In this document: positions 1 through 8,200 of the stretch, piece by piece
How the letters are laid out: each line of letters opens with the position of its first letter
How positions within the stretch are numbered: the first letter of the stretch is position 1
Assembly: GCA_963618735.1 (NCBI GenBank)
Contig: CAVEUM010000007.1
Location: 1-64,000 of the forward strand
DNA from: CAKUFA01 sp963618735
GTDB taxonomy: Bacteria > Bacillota > Clostridia > Christensenellales > Aristaeellaceae
Reading direction: 5' to 3'
DNA length: 64,000 nt
Notes under the pieces: generated by a model
What the model saw: the letters and a program-made list of their open reading frames with translations, nothing else
Told to the model about the DNA's origin: nothing
Databases searched by the model: none
Translations under genes and position numbers: made by a program

Positions 1-76
1 TCTTGCCGTGGTCAACGTGGCCGATGGTGCCAATGTTAACATGGGGCTTTTTCCGCTCGTAATGCTCCTTAGCCAT
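1..76 (-). CDS. tuf: Elongation factor Tu, N-terminal fragment (cut by window edge)
   Basis: Only the first 25 codons are inside the window. They read MAKEHYERKKPHVNIGTIGH and then VDHGK, which is the conserved EF-Tu start and the beginning of its G1 GTP-binding loop. EF-Tu brings aminoacyl-tRNA to the ribosome in a GTP-dependent way. The gene follows fusA by 61 bases on the same strand, the usual end of a str operon. A ribosome binding site (GAGGAGGAATTTTCCC on the minus strand) precedes the ATG. The rest of the gene lies beyond base 1. Confidence 0.97.
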   Translation of the reverse strand, partial: MAKEHYERKKPHVNIGTIGHVDHGK

Positions 77-137
77 GGGAAAATTCCTCCTCGCTCATTG
101 CAAAGTTATAAGTTGTTGTGCGTAACAGTTACGCGAA

Positions 138-2249
138 TTAGTCCTTCTTGGCGCGTTCGCCGATGACCTTTTCAGCCACAGACTTCGGCACTTCCTCGTA
201 GTGGTCGAACTGCATGGTGAACATGCCGCGGCCCTGAGTACGGGAACGAAGGTCAGTGGTGTAGCCGAACATTTCGCTCAGCGGGACATAGGCGTGGATG
301 ATCTGATCCTGACCGCGCATCTCGGTGCCGTCAACACGGCCACGACGGCTGGACACGTTGCCCATCACGTCGCCAAGATACTGGTCGGGAACGATGATTT
401 CCACCTTCATCATGGGCTCCATCAGCACAGGATTTGCCTTTTCCAGAGCGGCCTTGAAAGCCATAGAACCGGCAATCTCGTATGCCTGTGCGGAAGAGTC
501 AACATCGTGGTAAGAACCGTCAACAACGGCTGCCTTGAAGTCGACCAGCTCGAAGCCCTGATAGCCAGCCTTTGCTGCGCCCTGAATACCGGAATCGATA
601 GGAGCGATGAATTCCTTCGGAATCACGCCGCCCACGATACGGGACTCGAACTCGTAGCCCTTGCCAGCCTCGTTGGGGGACAGTTCAATCCAGCAGTGAC
701 CATACTGACCGTGACCACCAGTCTGGCGGACGAAACGACCTTCGGCCTTAACAGCCTTGCGGATCGTAGCCTTGTAGGTAACCTGAGGCTTACCAACAGT
801 AGCTTCCACCTTGAACTCGCGCAGCAGACGGTCGACGATGATCTCCAAGTGGAGCTCGCCCATGCCGGCGATAATGGTCTGACCAGTTTCCTGGTTGGTG
901 TAGGTCTTGAAGGTGGGGTCTTCTTCAGCCAGACGCAGCAGAGCCATCGTCATCTTGTCCTGACCAGCCTTGGTCTTGGGCTCGATAGCAACCTCGATCA
1001 CGGGATCGGGGAAGACCATGGACTCCAGAATGATCTGGTTGTTTTCATCGCACAGGGTGTCGCCGGTGGTGGTGTCCTTCAGACCCACAGCGCCTGCGAT
1101 TTCGCCGGTGTAGATGTCGGTGACTTCCTCACGGTGGTTAGCGTGCATCAGCATGATACGGCTCATGCGCTCGCGCTTCTGCTTGGTGGAGTTCATCACG
1201 TAGCTGCCAGCGGCCAGGTGACCGGAGTAGACACGGAAGAATGCCAGCTTACCAACGAAGGGGTCGACCATGATCTTGAAGGCCAGAGCGGAGAAAGGCT
1301 CGTCGTCGGAAGGATGACGTTCCATTTCCTTCTCAGGATCATCAGGATCAGTGCCCTTGATTGCGGGAATATCCACAGGAGAGGGCATGTATTCGATGAT
1401 GGCGTCCAGCAGAGGCTGAACACCCTTATTACGGTAAGAAGTGCCGCAGCACACGGGGTTCATGGTGCAGTTGATGGTTGCCTTACGAATAGCGGCCATC
1501 ACTTCGTCCGTGGTGAGCTCTTCGCCGCTGAAGAATTTTTCCATCAGAGCGTCGTCGGTCTCAGCGACCTTCTCGATCATCTCGTCATGGTACTTCTGAG
1601 CCAGTTCCATCATGTCGGCGGGGATGTCCTCGTCGCGCACGTCCTTGCCCTCATCGTCGTAGTAGACTTCAGCACGCATCTTGACCAGGTCAATGATGCC
1701 GCGGAAATCAGCTTCGGCGCCGATAGGCAGCTGGATCGGAACAGCGTTGGCACCCAGGCGTTCCTTCATCATGTCAACAACACGGAAGAAGTTTGCGCCG
1801 GTGATGTCCATCTTGTTCACATACGCCATACGGGGAACCTTGTAGGTCTCAGCCTGCTTCCAAACGGTTTCAGACTGGGGCTCAACGCCGCCCTTAGCGC
1901 AGAAAACAGAAACAGCGCCGTCCAGCACGCGCAGGGAGCGCTCCACCTCGACGGTGAAGTCCACGTGGCCGGGGGTGTCAATGATGTTGATTCGGTAGGT
2001 CTTGTTGCGATTCTGAGGATCGCGAGGATCGTGCCAAATGCAAGTGGTAGCAGCAGACGTAATGGTGATGCCGCGCTCCTGCTCCTGGACCATCCAGTCC
2101 ATGGTGGCAGCGCCTTCATGCACCTCACCGATACGGTGGGTCTTGCCGGTATAATACAGGATACGCTCGGTAGTCGTCGTCTTGCCGGCGTCGATGTGCG
2201 CCATAATACCGATATTGCGCACTCTCTCAAGCGGATGGCTTCTTGCCAT
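138..2249 (-). CDS. fusA: Elongation factor G
   Basis: This 703-residue protein has the length and full domain order of bacterial EF-G, the GTPase that drives tRNA-mRNA translocation and, with RRF, ribosome recycling. The G1 loop AHIDAGKTTTTERILYYTGK is near residue 17, the DTPGHVDF G3 motif near residue 90 and NKMD (G4) near residue 145. The C-terminal domains IV and V are intact, ending in a lysine-rich tail. It lies between rpsG (54 bases upstream) and tuf (61 bases downstream) in a str operon read from the promoter near 3790. No anomaly is visible. Confidence 0.98.
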   Translation of the reverse strand: MARSHPLERVRNIGIMAHIDAGKTTTTERILYYTGKTHRIGEVHEGAATMDWMVQEQERGITITSAATTCIWHDPRDPQNRNKTYRINIIDTPGHVDFTVEVERSLRVLDGAVSVFCAKGGVEPQSETVWKQAETYKVPRMAYVNKMDITGANFFRVVDMMKERLGANAVPIQLPIGAEADFRGIIDLVKMRAEVYYDDEGKDVRDEDIPADMMELAQKYHDEMIEKVAETDDALMEKFFSGEELTTDEVMAAIRKATINCTMNPVCCGTSYRNKGVQPLLDAIIEYMPSPVDIPAIKGTDPDDPEKEMERHPSDDEPFSALAFKIMVDPFVGKLAFFRVYSGHLAAGSYVMNSTKQKRERMSRIMLMHANHREEVTDIYTGEIAGAVGLKDTTTGDTLCDENNQIILESMVFPDPVIEVAIEPKTKAGQDKMTMALLRLAEEDPTFKTYTNQETGQTIIAGMGELHLEIIVDRLLREFKVEATVGKPQVTYKATIRKAVKAEGRFVRQTGGHGQYGHCWIELSPNEAGKGYEFESRIVGGVIPKEFIAPIDSGIQGAAKAGYQGFELVDFKAAVVDGSYHDVDSSAQAYEIAGSMAFKAALEKANPVLMEPMMKVEIIVPDQYLGDVMGNVSSRRGRVDGTEMRGQDQIIHAYVPLSEMFGYTTDLRSRTQGRGMFTMQFDHYEEVPKSVAEKVIGERAKKD

Positions 2250-2303
2250 GGTGTTACGCTCTCCTTTCTACGGTGGAAGGCTTCAGGGAAAAACTGATAT
2301 TCA

Positions 2304-2774
2304 TTACCACCGATAGTGGGCGAACGCCTTGTTGGCTTCTGCCATACGGTGCATTTCTTCCTTACGCTTCACAGCAGCGCCGGTGTTGTTGCTGGCGTCG
2401 ATCACTTCAGCGCACAGACGCTCTGCCATGGTCTTCTCACCGCGCTTGCGAGCGAAGTCCACGATCCAGCGCAGAGCCAGAGTCTGACGACGCTCGGGGC
2501 GAATTTCCATAGGCACCTGGTAAGTAGCACCGCCCACACGGCGAGCCTTCACTTCCAGCTGGGGAGCAACGTTGTTCAGAGCAGCCTGGAACACTTCATT
2601 AGCGTCCTTGCCGGTCTTCTCTGCAACCATTTCAAAAGCGCTGTAGCAAGCATTCTGGGCAACACCGCGCTTGCCATCCAGCATGATCTGGTTAATCAGC
2701 TTGGTGACGGTCGTGGTCCCGTAAACGGGATCCGGCAGCACCTCGCGCTTAGGTACAAAACCGCGACGGGGCAT
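2304..2774 (-). CDS. rpsG: 30S ribosomal protein S7
   Basis: The 156-residue product starts MPRRGFVPKREVLPDPVYGT and ends HRMAEANKAFAHYRW, both diagnostic of bacterial S7. S7 nucleates assembly of the 3' domain of 16S rRNA and lines the exit-site side of the 30S head. In E. coli it represses its own operon by binding the rpsL-rpsG spacer. Here that spacer is unusually long (228 bases) and contains a perfect palindrome, so a comparable control is possible but not shown. The start codon follows a strong GAGGAGG ribosome binding site. Confidence 0.98.
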   Translation of the reverse strand: MPRRGFVPKREVLPDPVYGTTTVTKLINQIMLDGKRGVAQNACYSAFEMVAEKTGKDANEVFQAALNNVAPQLEVKARRVGGATYQVPMEIRPERRQTLALRWIVDFARKRGEKTMAERLCAEVIDASNNTGAAVKRKEEMHRMAEANKAFAHYRW

Positions 2775-3002
2775 AGGTTTACCTCCTCAATGTAGCTTCG
2801 TTCTCGTTTGTTCGTTGCGTGTAAGCTGCGATCTTTCTCTCCCTACGACAGCATGTCAGCATCATGCCATCCCCGAATCGAATCTATTCGGGCCGGCGGC
2901 GATCTCCTCACTCAGGCGGCCGCCTGACTGCGTTCCGGCAATCAGGGGACTCAGTGAAAAATCAACCGGCGTGATTGGGCAGCAGGCGAAAGCATGGAAA
3001 GC
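2775..3002 (-). promoter_or_regulatory. Long rpsL-rpsG spacer with 16-base palindrome
   Basis: This 228-base spacer inside the str operon has no convincing gene. It contains a perfect self-complementary stretch at 2912-2927 (TCAGGCGGCCGCCTGA) and ends with the rpsG ribosome binding site. In enterobacteria the equivalent spacer is the S7 translational operator. A role as a leader or S7-binding site here is inference only. Confidence 0.35.
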
Positions 3003-3377
3003 TTACTTCTTCGGGCGCTTAGCGCCGTACAGGGAACGAGCCTGCATCCGCTTTGCAACACCGGCGGTATCAAGAGCACCGCGGATGATGTGATAGCGAA
3101 CGCCAGGAAGGTCGCGCACACGGCCGCCACGGATCAGCACAACGCTATGCTCCTGCAGGTTGTGGCCGATACCGGGGATGTAGCAGGTACCTTCAATCTG
3201 GTTCGTCAGACGGATTCTTGCGATCTTCCGAAGGGCGGAGTTGGGCTTCTTGGGCGTGGTAGTCTTCACGCTCAGGCAAACACCGCGCTTCTGCGGGCAA
3301 CCCTGCAGAATAGGCGCAGTGGACTTATTCGTAACCTTTTCCCGTCCCTTACGGATCAACTGATTGATCGTGGGCAT
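3003..3377 (-). CDS. rpsL: 30S ribosomal protein S12, natural Arg88
   Basis: The protein is 124 residues long, from MPTINQLIRKGREK to the KRPKK end. It belongs to the decoding centre of the 30S subunit and controls tRNA selection accuracy. The start was set at 3377 because it matches the family N-terminus and follows AGGAGGTGCT; the upstream in-frame extension has no family similarity. Lys43 in the TPKKPNSALRK segment is kept. At the second streptomycin-determining position the usual lysine is arginine (GGRVRDLPGV, codon 3114-3116), which corresponds to the K88R resistance substitution of other bacteria. Asp89, the residue that can be methylthiolated, is kept. Confidence 0.98.
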   Translation of the reverse strand: MPTINQLIRKGREKVTNKSTAPILQGCPQKRGVCLSVKTTTPKKPNSALRKIARIRLTNQIEGTCYIPGIGHNLQEHSVVLIRGGRVRDLPGVRYHIIRGALDTAGVAKRMQARSLYGAKRPKK

Positions 3378-3453
3378 GGAAGCACCTCCTGAATAATATC
3401 CTAAAATTTCCGCAACCCTCGGAAACTTGTAGGCAAATGAATGGGTGGGGATG

Positions 3454-3696
3454 TTATTTGAGCAGACCGGCCGCCGCAGTGGGCACTGCAACATGGCAGG
3501 CTTCCCCGAGCTCTTTCATGGTCGCGACCCTGACCGTGGGCACGCCGGCATCCTCTGCCGCACGCGCAACCCGCTGGAACAGGAACGTGTCCGCATCGTT
3601 GGCTACATAAACCTTGGCGAGGAGGCCGGCATTGATTGCCCGCAATACTTGCTTCGTGCCGACGACTTTCCCGTCTGCATGCTTCAGGCTTTCCAT
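3454..3696 (-). CDS. L7Ae-family ribosomal protein (YbxF/RplGB-like)
   Basis: This 80-residue protein matches the small bacterial L7Ae/L30e-fold family, whose Bacillus members YbxF and YlxQ bind kink-turn RNA. Typical segments are GKVVGTKQVLRAINAGLLAKVYVANDA and GVPTVRV (the first described here by position, residues 9-35). The start at 3696 follows AAAGGAGAGG and gives the usual length; a longer reading adds a non-conserved arginine-rich segment. It is the first gene of the str operon, directly upstream of rpsL, where Firmicutes commonly carry it between rpoC and rpsL. Confidence 0.9.
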   Translation of the reverse strand: MESLKHADGKVVGTKQVLRAINAGLLAKVYVANDADTFLFQRVARAAEDAGVPTVRVATMKELGEACHVAVPTAAAGLLK

Positions 3697-3774
3697 TGCA
3701 TTAACCTCTCCTTTCGCTCTTTTTCGCAACCCGAAAAGGGCATACGAATACAAGGTATGCAAATCAACCAGTTC

Positions 3775-3803
3775 ATCATATCATTGATTTTGCCCATTGT
3801 CAA
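3775..3803 (-). promoter_or_regulatory. Sigma-A promoter of the str operon
   Basis: On the minus strand the -35 box is TTGACA (3798-3803) and the -10 box is TATGAT (3775-3780), separated by 17 bases. It sits about 80 bases upstream of the L7Ae-like gene and points toward it. This is close to consensus, as expected for a highly expressed ribosomal operon. Confidence 0.8.
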
Positions 3804-3917
3804 CGAATTTCTAACGGAAAAACGCCTGTTTTTCAAAGTTTTTTCGTGATCGTGCACAAATTTCTTTTCAATCGTTCCTGCCGTCCTCTTCGCGCAATCC
3901 TTTCATAAAACTCCGCA

Positions 3918-3941
3918 TAAAAAAAGCGGCGCCGAAGCGCC
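3918..3941 (-). terminator. Intrinsic terminator of the MBL-fold gene
   Basis: On the minus strand, five G/C pairs (GGCGC and GCGCC) close a UUCG tetraloop and are followed by GC and seven U residues. It begins seven bases after the stop codon of the metallo-beta-lactamase-fold gene. The UUCG loop closed by a C-G pair is exceptionally stable. Confidence 0.9.
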
Positions 3942-3947
3942 ATAAAA

Positions 3948-4922
3948 TCAGGGATTTGACGGTATCCATGTTGTCACATTGGCAGGGTCTTTCAGAAACG
4001 CCTTCTGTGCCGCCTGCATCTTCTCAGCCTTGACAACCTCTACAAACCACGTCTCACCGTCGGTCACCATATGCGTATATCCCGAGGAACAGTAGATGTA
4101 AGGGATGTGCTTCAGCCGAAGCTTATAAGTCGTGTCTGTCACTCGAGTGTTATTGGTGATAATGGACAGCTGCGGCTGAACCGCATCCGTAAAGGCATCC
4201 GGCAGAATCGTCAGACCATGATGCGGATGCTTCAGGATGTCGCTTCGGAGCTCCTCAGCCGGGATCACTTCCACCGCACGATCAAGTGCTTTCTTCTCCA
4301 TATCGGCAGCGAATAGAATGCTGCAATCTCCATCGACCAGGCGCATCATGGCAGAGCGGTTGTTCAGGCTCCAGTCGGCGTCGCCTTTCATATAGACCTT
4401 GATCGTCGCAGGACCGATGGTAATTTCGTCCCCGTCGCCAAAATATGTGACGGGGATATCCCGCTTTTCGGCCTCTGCCACTGCCTCTCGGGAGTGCTTC
4501 GTTTCGTCCGACGGGAAGCACAGCGCCAGTTCGCCTACCGACACGTGATCCGCCACGGCAGCAAAGCCCAGAATATGATCATTGTGAGGATGCGTGTTAT
4601 AAATCGTGTCGATTTTCGTAACGCCCAGTCCGTCCAGCAGAATCAGCAGCCGCTTCGCGTAACTTTTGGAGCAGCAGTCAATCAGAATATACTGATCGCC
4701 GTAATGAATCAGTGCCGCATCACAGTTAATCATCTGCGGGAGCCAGATTTCCAGCAGGTCCGCGTCTTCATCAAAGGGCCAGGGTGCTTTAGGATCTGTC
4801 TGGCGGTTCACAATTTCCGCGCGCACCAAATCAGAATCCGCCAACGCCGCAAGCGGCAGGCACATAATTACCAGTGCAAAGGCCATCGCCCGCAGAAAAA
4901 AACTTTTGAATGCAGTCTTCAT
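3948..4922 (-). CDS. Exported metallo-beta-lactamase-fold hydrolase (ComEC-C-like)
   Basis: The 324-residue product begins with a signal peptide (residues 1-29, ending ALA before DSD), so it should act outside the membrane. The mature part has a metallo-beta-lactamase fold: THPHNDHILGF near residue 111 is the metal-binding HxHxDH-like motif, with an aspartate in the IDCCSKS and FAADME segments and a late HPHHG motif. This arrangement resembles the free-standing relatives of the ComEC C-terminal domain. The substrate is unknown; phosphodiester or nucleic-acid hydrolysis is plausible. It is a single-gene unit with its own promoter and terminator, inserted between the str operon and rpoB. Confidence 0.8.
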   Translation of the reverse strand: MKTAFKSFFLRAMAFALVIMCLPLAALADSDLVRAEIVNRQTDPKAPWPFDEDADLLEIWLPQMINCDAALIHYGDQYILIDCCSKSYAKRLLILLDGLGVTKIDTIYNTHPHNDHILGFAAVADHVSVGELALCFPSDETKHSREAVAEAEKRDIPVTYFGDGDEITIGPATIKVYMKGDADWSLNNRSAMMRLVDGDCSILFAADMEKKALDRAVEVIPAEELRSDILKHPHHGLTILPDAFTDAVQPQLSIITNNTRVTDTTYKLRLKHIPYIYCSSGYTHMVTDGETWFVEVVKAEKMQAAQKAFLKDPANVTTWIPSNP

Positions 4923-4956
4923 AAACTTCCTCCGTCAGGAATTTCGTTGCCCGTGA

Positions 4957-4984
4957 ATGAAACGACCCTTAGGGTCATTTTCAT
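4957..4984. promoter_or_regulatory. Inverted repeat in the MBL gene leader
   Basis: ATGAAACGACCC (4957-4968) faces GGGTCATTTTCAT (4972-4984) across three bases. It lies between the -10 box and start codon of the MBL-fold gene, so it could be an operator or a leader hairpin. No regulator gene is adjacent. Confidence 0.35.
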
Positions 4985-4997
4985 GCACACATTTCCT

Positions 4998-5025
4998 ATA
5001 ATACACGTTCAAAAAATTTTTGCAA
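4998..5025 (-). promoter_or_regulatory. Promoter of the MBL-fold gene
   Basis: On the minus strand TTGCAA (5020-5025) and TATTAT (4998-5003) are separated by 16 bases. The predicted transcript would begin about 70 bases before the MBL start codon. Confidence 0.5.
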
Positions 5026-5044
5026 TAAAATATCCCGGTTGATG

Positions 5045-5073
5045 TTGACATTTCTCAATCGGGATGATACAAT
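5045..5073 (+). promoter_or_regulatory. Sigma-A promoter of rpoBC
   Basis: TTGACA (5045-5050) and TACAAT (5068-5073) are separated by 17 bases, leaving a leader of about 130 bases before rpoB. rpoB therefore has its own promoter here instead of being read from rplJL, which is not in the window. Confidence 0.8.
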
Positions 5074-5212
5074 TTAGAATTGCATCGGTATCTCTATGCT
5101 CTTTTTTCCTCTTGCGATGCTATTGTACACGCAAATGAGCAAAAATGCAAGCAGGAATTTTCAAAAAGATGCAGAAGGGCCGATCGGACAACGTAAGGGG
5201 TGATGGCGTACC

Positions 5213-8200
5213 ATGGTGCATGAGGTTCAAATGGGAAAGCTCCGCAAGCGCATGAGCTTTTCGCGCATTGACGAAGTTCTGGACATGCCCGACTTGATCG
5301 AGGTGCAGAAGGATTCGTACAGGCGCTTTCTCGAAACCGACCTGCGTGAAGTTTTAGCCGATGTTTCACCAATTACCGACTACAACGGTAATCTGGTGCT
5401 TGAGTTCGTGGATTATACTCTGGAAGAGCCGAAGGATTCTCTGGAGAAGTGCCGCGAGCGTGACAAGACCTACGCCGCACCGCTGAAGGTCTTTGTTCGC
5501 CTGAAAAACCGTGAAACCGGTGAAATTAAAGAATCTGATGTGTTCATGGGCGATTTCCCGCTGATGACCGACCATGGCACCTTTATCATTAACGGCGGCG
5601 AGCGCGTTATCGTGTCTCAGCTGGTTCGCTCCCCCGGTGTGTATTTCGACTGCACGCTGGACAAGGCAGGCAAGCCGCTGTATTCTTCTCAGATTATCCC
5701 CAACCGCGGTGCTTGGCTGGAGTACGAAACTGACTCCAACGACGTGCTGTGGGTTCGTATCGACCGCGCTCGCAAGCTGCCCCTGACGGTGCTGCTGCGC
5801 GCTCTGGGCTACGGCACGGATGCGGAAATCATGGAGCTGCTGGGTGAAGACGAGCGTCTGCAGGCCACTCTGGCCAAGGGCGACAACGCCAAGAGCCGCG
5901 AGGAAGGTCTCATCGAGATCTACAAGCGTCAGAAGCCCGGCGAGCCCGCCAGTCTGGACAGTGCTACCAACCTGTTCAACAGCTTGTTCTACGATCCCAA
6001 GCGCTATGACCTGATGCGCGTTGGCCGTTACAAGTTTAATAAGAAGCTTTCCATCGCCACCCGTATCAATGGCCATGTCATTGCCGAGGACATTGTGAAT
6101 CCTCAGAGCGGTGAGGTCATGGTGAAGAAGGGTGACCTGATCGACCTGGAAACCGCCCGTGCCGTGCAGAACGCCGGTGTGAATGTGGTGTGGGTCGAGG
6201 TAGAAGGCACTGTTCGCAAGGTGATCGGCAACAACTTCGTCGATGCCGCTGCTTACCTGCCTTTTGACCCCAAGGACGCCGGCATTCTGGAGATGGTTCA
6301 CCTGCCCACCCTGCGCGAGATCATCGCCTCTGTGGAGCCTGACCAGCTGATGGAAGCCGTTCGTGAGAACGTGGCCAGCCTGGTGCCCAAGCACATTCTG
6401 GCTGACGACATCGTGGCCAGCGTGAGCTACATGCTGGGTCTGCCTTACGGCATCGGCTTCACCGACGATATCGACCACCTGGGCAATCGTCGTGTCCGCT
6501 CCGTAGGCGAGCTGCTGCAGAACCAGATCCGCATCGGCATGAGCCGTCTGGATCGTGTGGTGCGCGAGCGCATGAACACGCAGGACTCCGTGGACATGAA
6601 GCCCGGCGACCTGATCAACATTCGCCCCGTGAGCGCCGCCATTAAGGAGTTCTTCGGATCTTCTCAGTTGAGCCAGTTCATGGACCAGCCCAACCCGCTG
6701 GCTGAATTGACCCACAAGCGCCGTCTGAGCGCTCTGGGCCCCGGCGGTTTGAACCGTGACCGTGCTTCCTTCGAAGTCCGCGACGTGCATTACAGCCATT
6801 ACGCTCGTATCTGCCCTATCGAGACGCCTGAAGGTCCTAACATCGGTCTGATCGGTTCTCTGGCTTCCTATGCCCGTATCAATGAATACGGCTTTATCGA
6901 GGCTCCCTACCGCAAGGTGGACAACGGCCGCGTGACGGATGAAATCCGCTACATGACCGCTGACGAAGAAGACCTGTACGTGGTCGCTACCGCCAACGAG
7001 CCCCTGAACGAGGACGGCACCTTCCGCAATCCCCGCGTCATGGTGCGTGACAAGGCGGACATTATCGAAGTTCCCGCAAAGCGCGTCAATTACATCGACG
7101 TCAGCCCCCGTCAGGTGGTTTCCGTGGCTACCGCCATGGTTCCCTTCCTGGAAAACGACGACGCTACCCGCGCTCTGATGGGTTCCAACATGCAGCGTCA
7201 GGCCGTGCCGCTTCTGGTGCCTGAAGCCGCTGTGGTTGCCACCGGCATGGAGTATCGTGCAGCCCACGACTCCGGCGTGTGCATCCTTTCCAAGGAAAGC
7301 GGCGTGGTGGACAAGGTCAGCGGCGACACCGTGGTCATCAAGGATGAGTTCGGCGAGCGTCACACCTATCACCTGACCAAGTTCAAGGGATCCAACCAGG
7401 GCACCTGCATCAACCAGCGTCCTGTGGTTTCCGCCGGACAGAAGATTGAGAAGGGTGACCTGCTGGCTGACGGTCCTTCCACTGAAAAGGGTGAAATCGG
7501 TCTGGGCCGTAACGCTCTGATCGGCTTCATGACCTGGGAAGGCTACAACTACGAGGACGCCGTTCTGCTGAGCGAGAAGCTGGTGAAGGAGGACGTTTAC
7601 ACCTCCATTCATATTGAAGAATTCGAATCCGAAGCCCGCGAAACCAAGCTGGGACCGGAAGAGATCACCCGCGATATTCCCAACATCAGCGACGACGCCA
7701 TCAAGGATCTGGACGAAGGCGGTATCATCCGCATCGGCGCTGAGGTGAAGACCGGCGACATTCTGGTTGGTAAGGTTACCCCCAAGGGCGAAACCGAGCT
7801 GACCGCTGAAGAGCGCCTGCTGCGTGCCATCTTCGGTGAGAAGGCACGCGAGGTTCGTGACACCTCCCTGCGTGTGCCCCACGGCGAGGGCGGCATCGTG
7901 GTGGACGTGAAGATCTTCACCCGCGAAAACAAGGACGAAGTTGCTCCCGGCGTGAACACCATGGTTCGCGTGTATCTGGCTCAGAAGCGTAAGATCTCCG
8001 TAGGCGACAAGATGGCAGGTCGTCACGGCAACAAGGGTGTTGTTTCCCGCATTCTGCGTGAAGAGGACATGCCCTTCCTGCCCGATGGTACGCCTCTGCA
8101 GATCGTGCTGAATCCTCTGGGCGTGCCTAGCCGTATGAATTTGGGTCAGGTGCTGGAAGTGCACTTGGGTCTGGCCTGCCGTGCCCTTGGCTGGCACATC

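Noticed and set aside
201..2297. Long open frame opposite fusA (698 codons)
   Set aside because: It is the antisense shadow of a highly conserved gene, is rich in His, Val and Leu as expected for the reverse of GC-rich codons, and has no ribosome binding site or family match.
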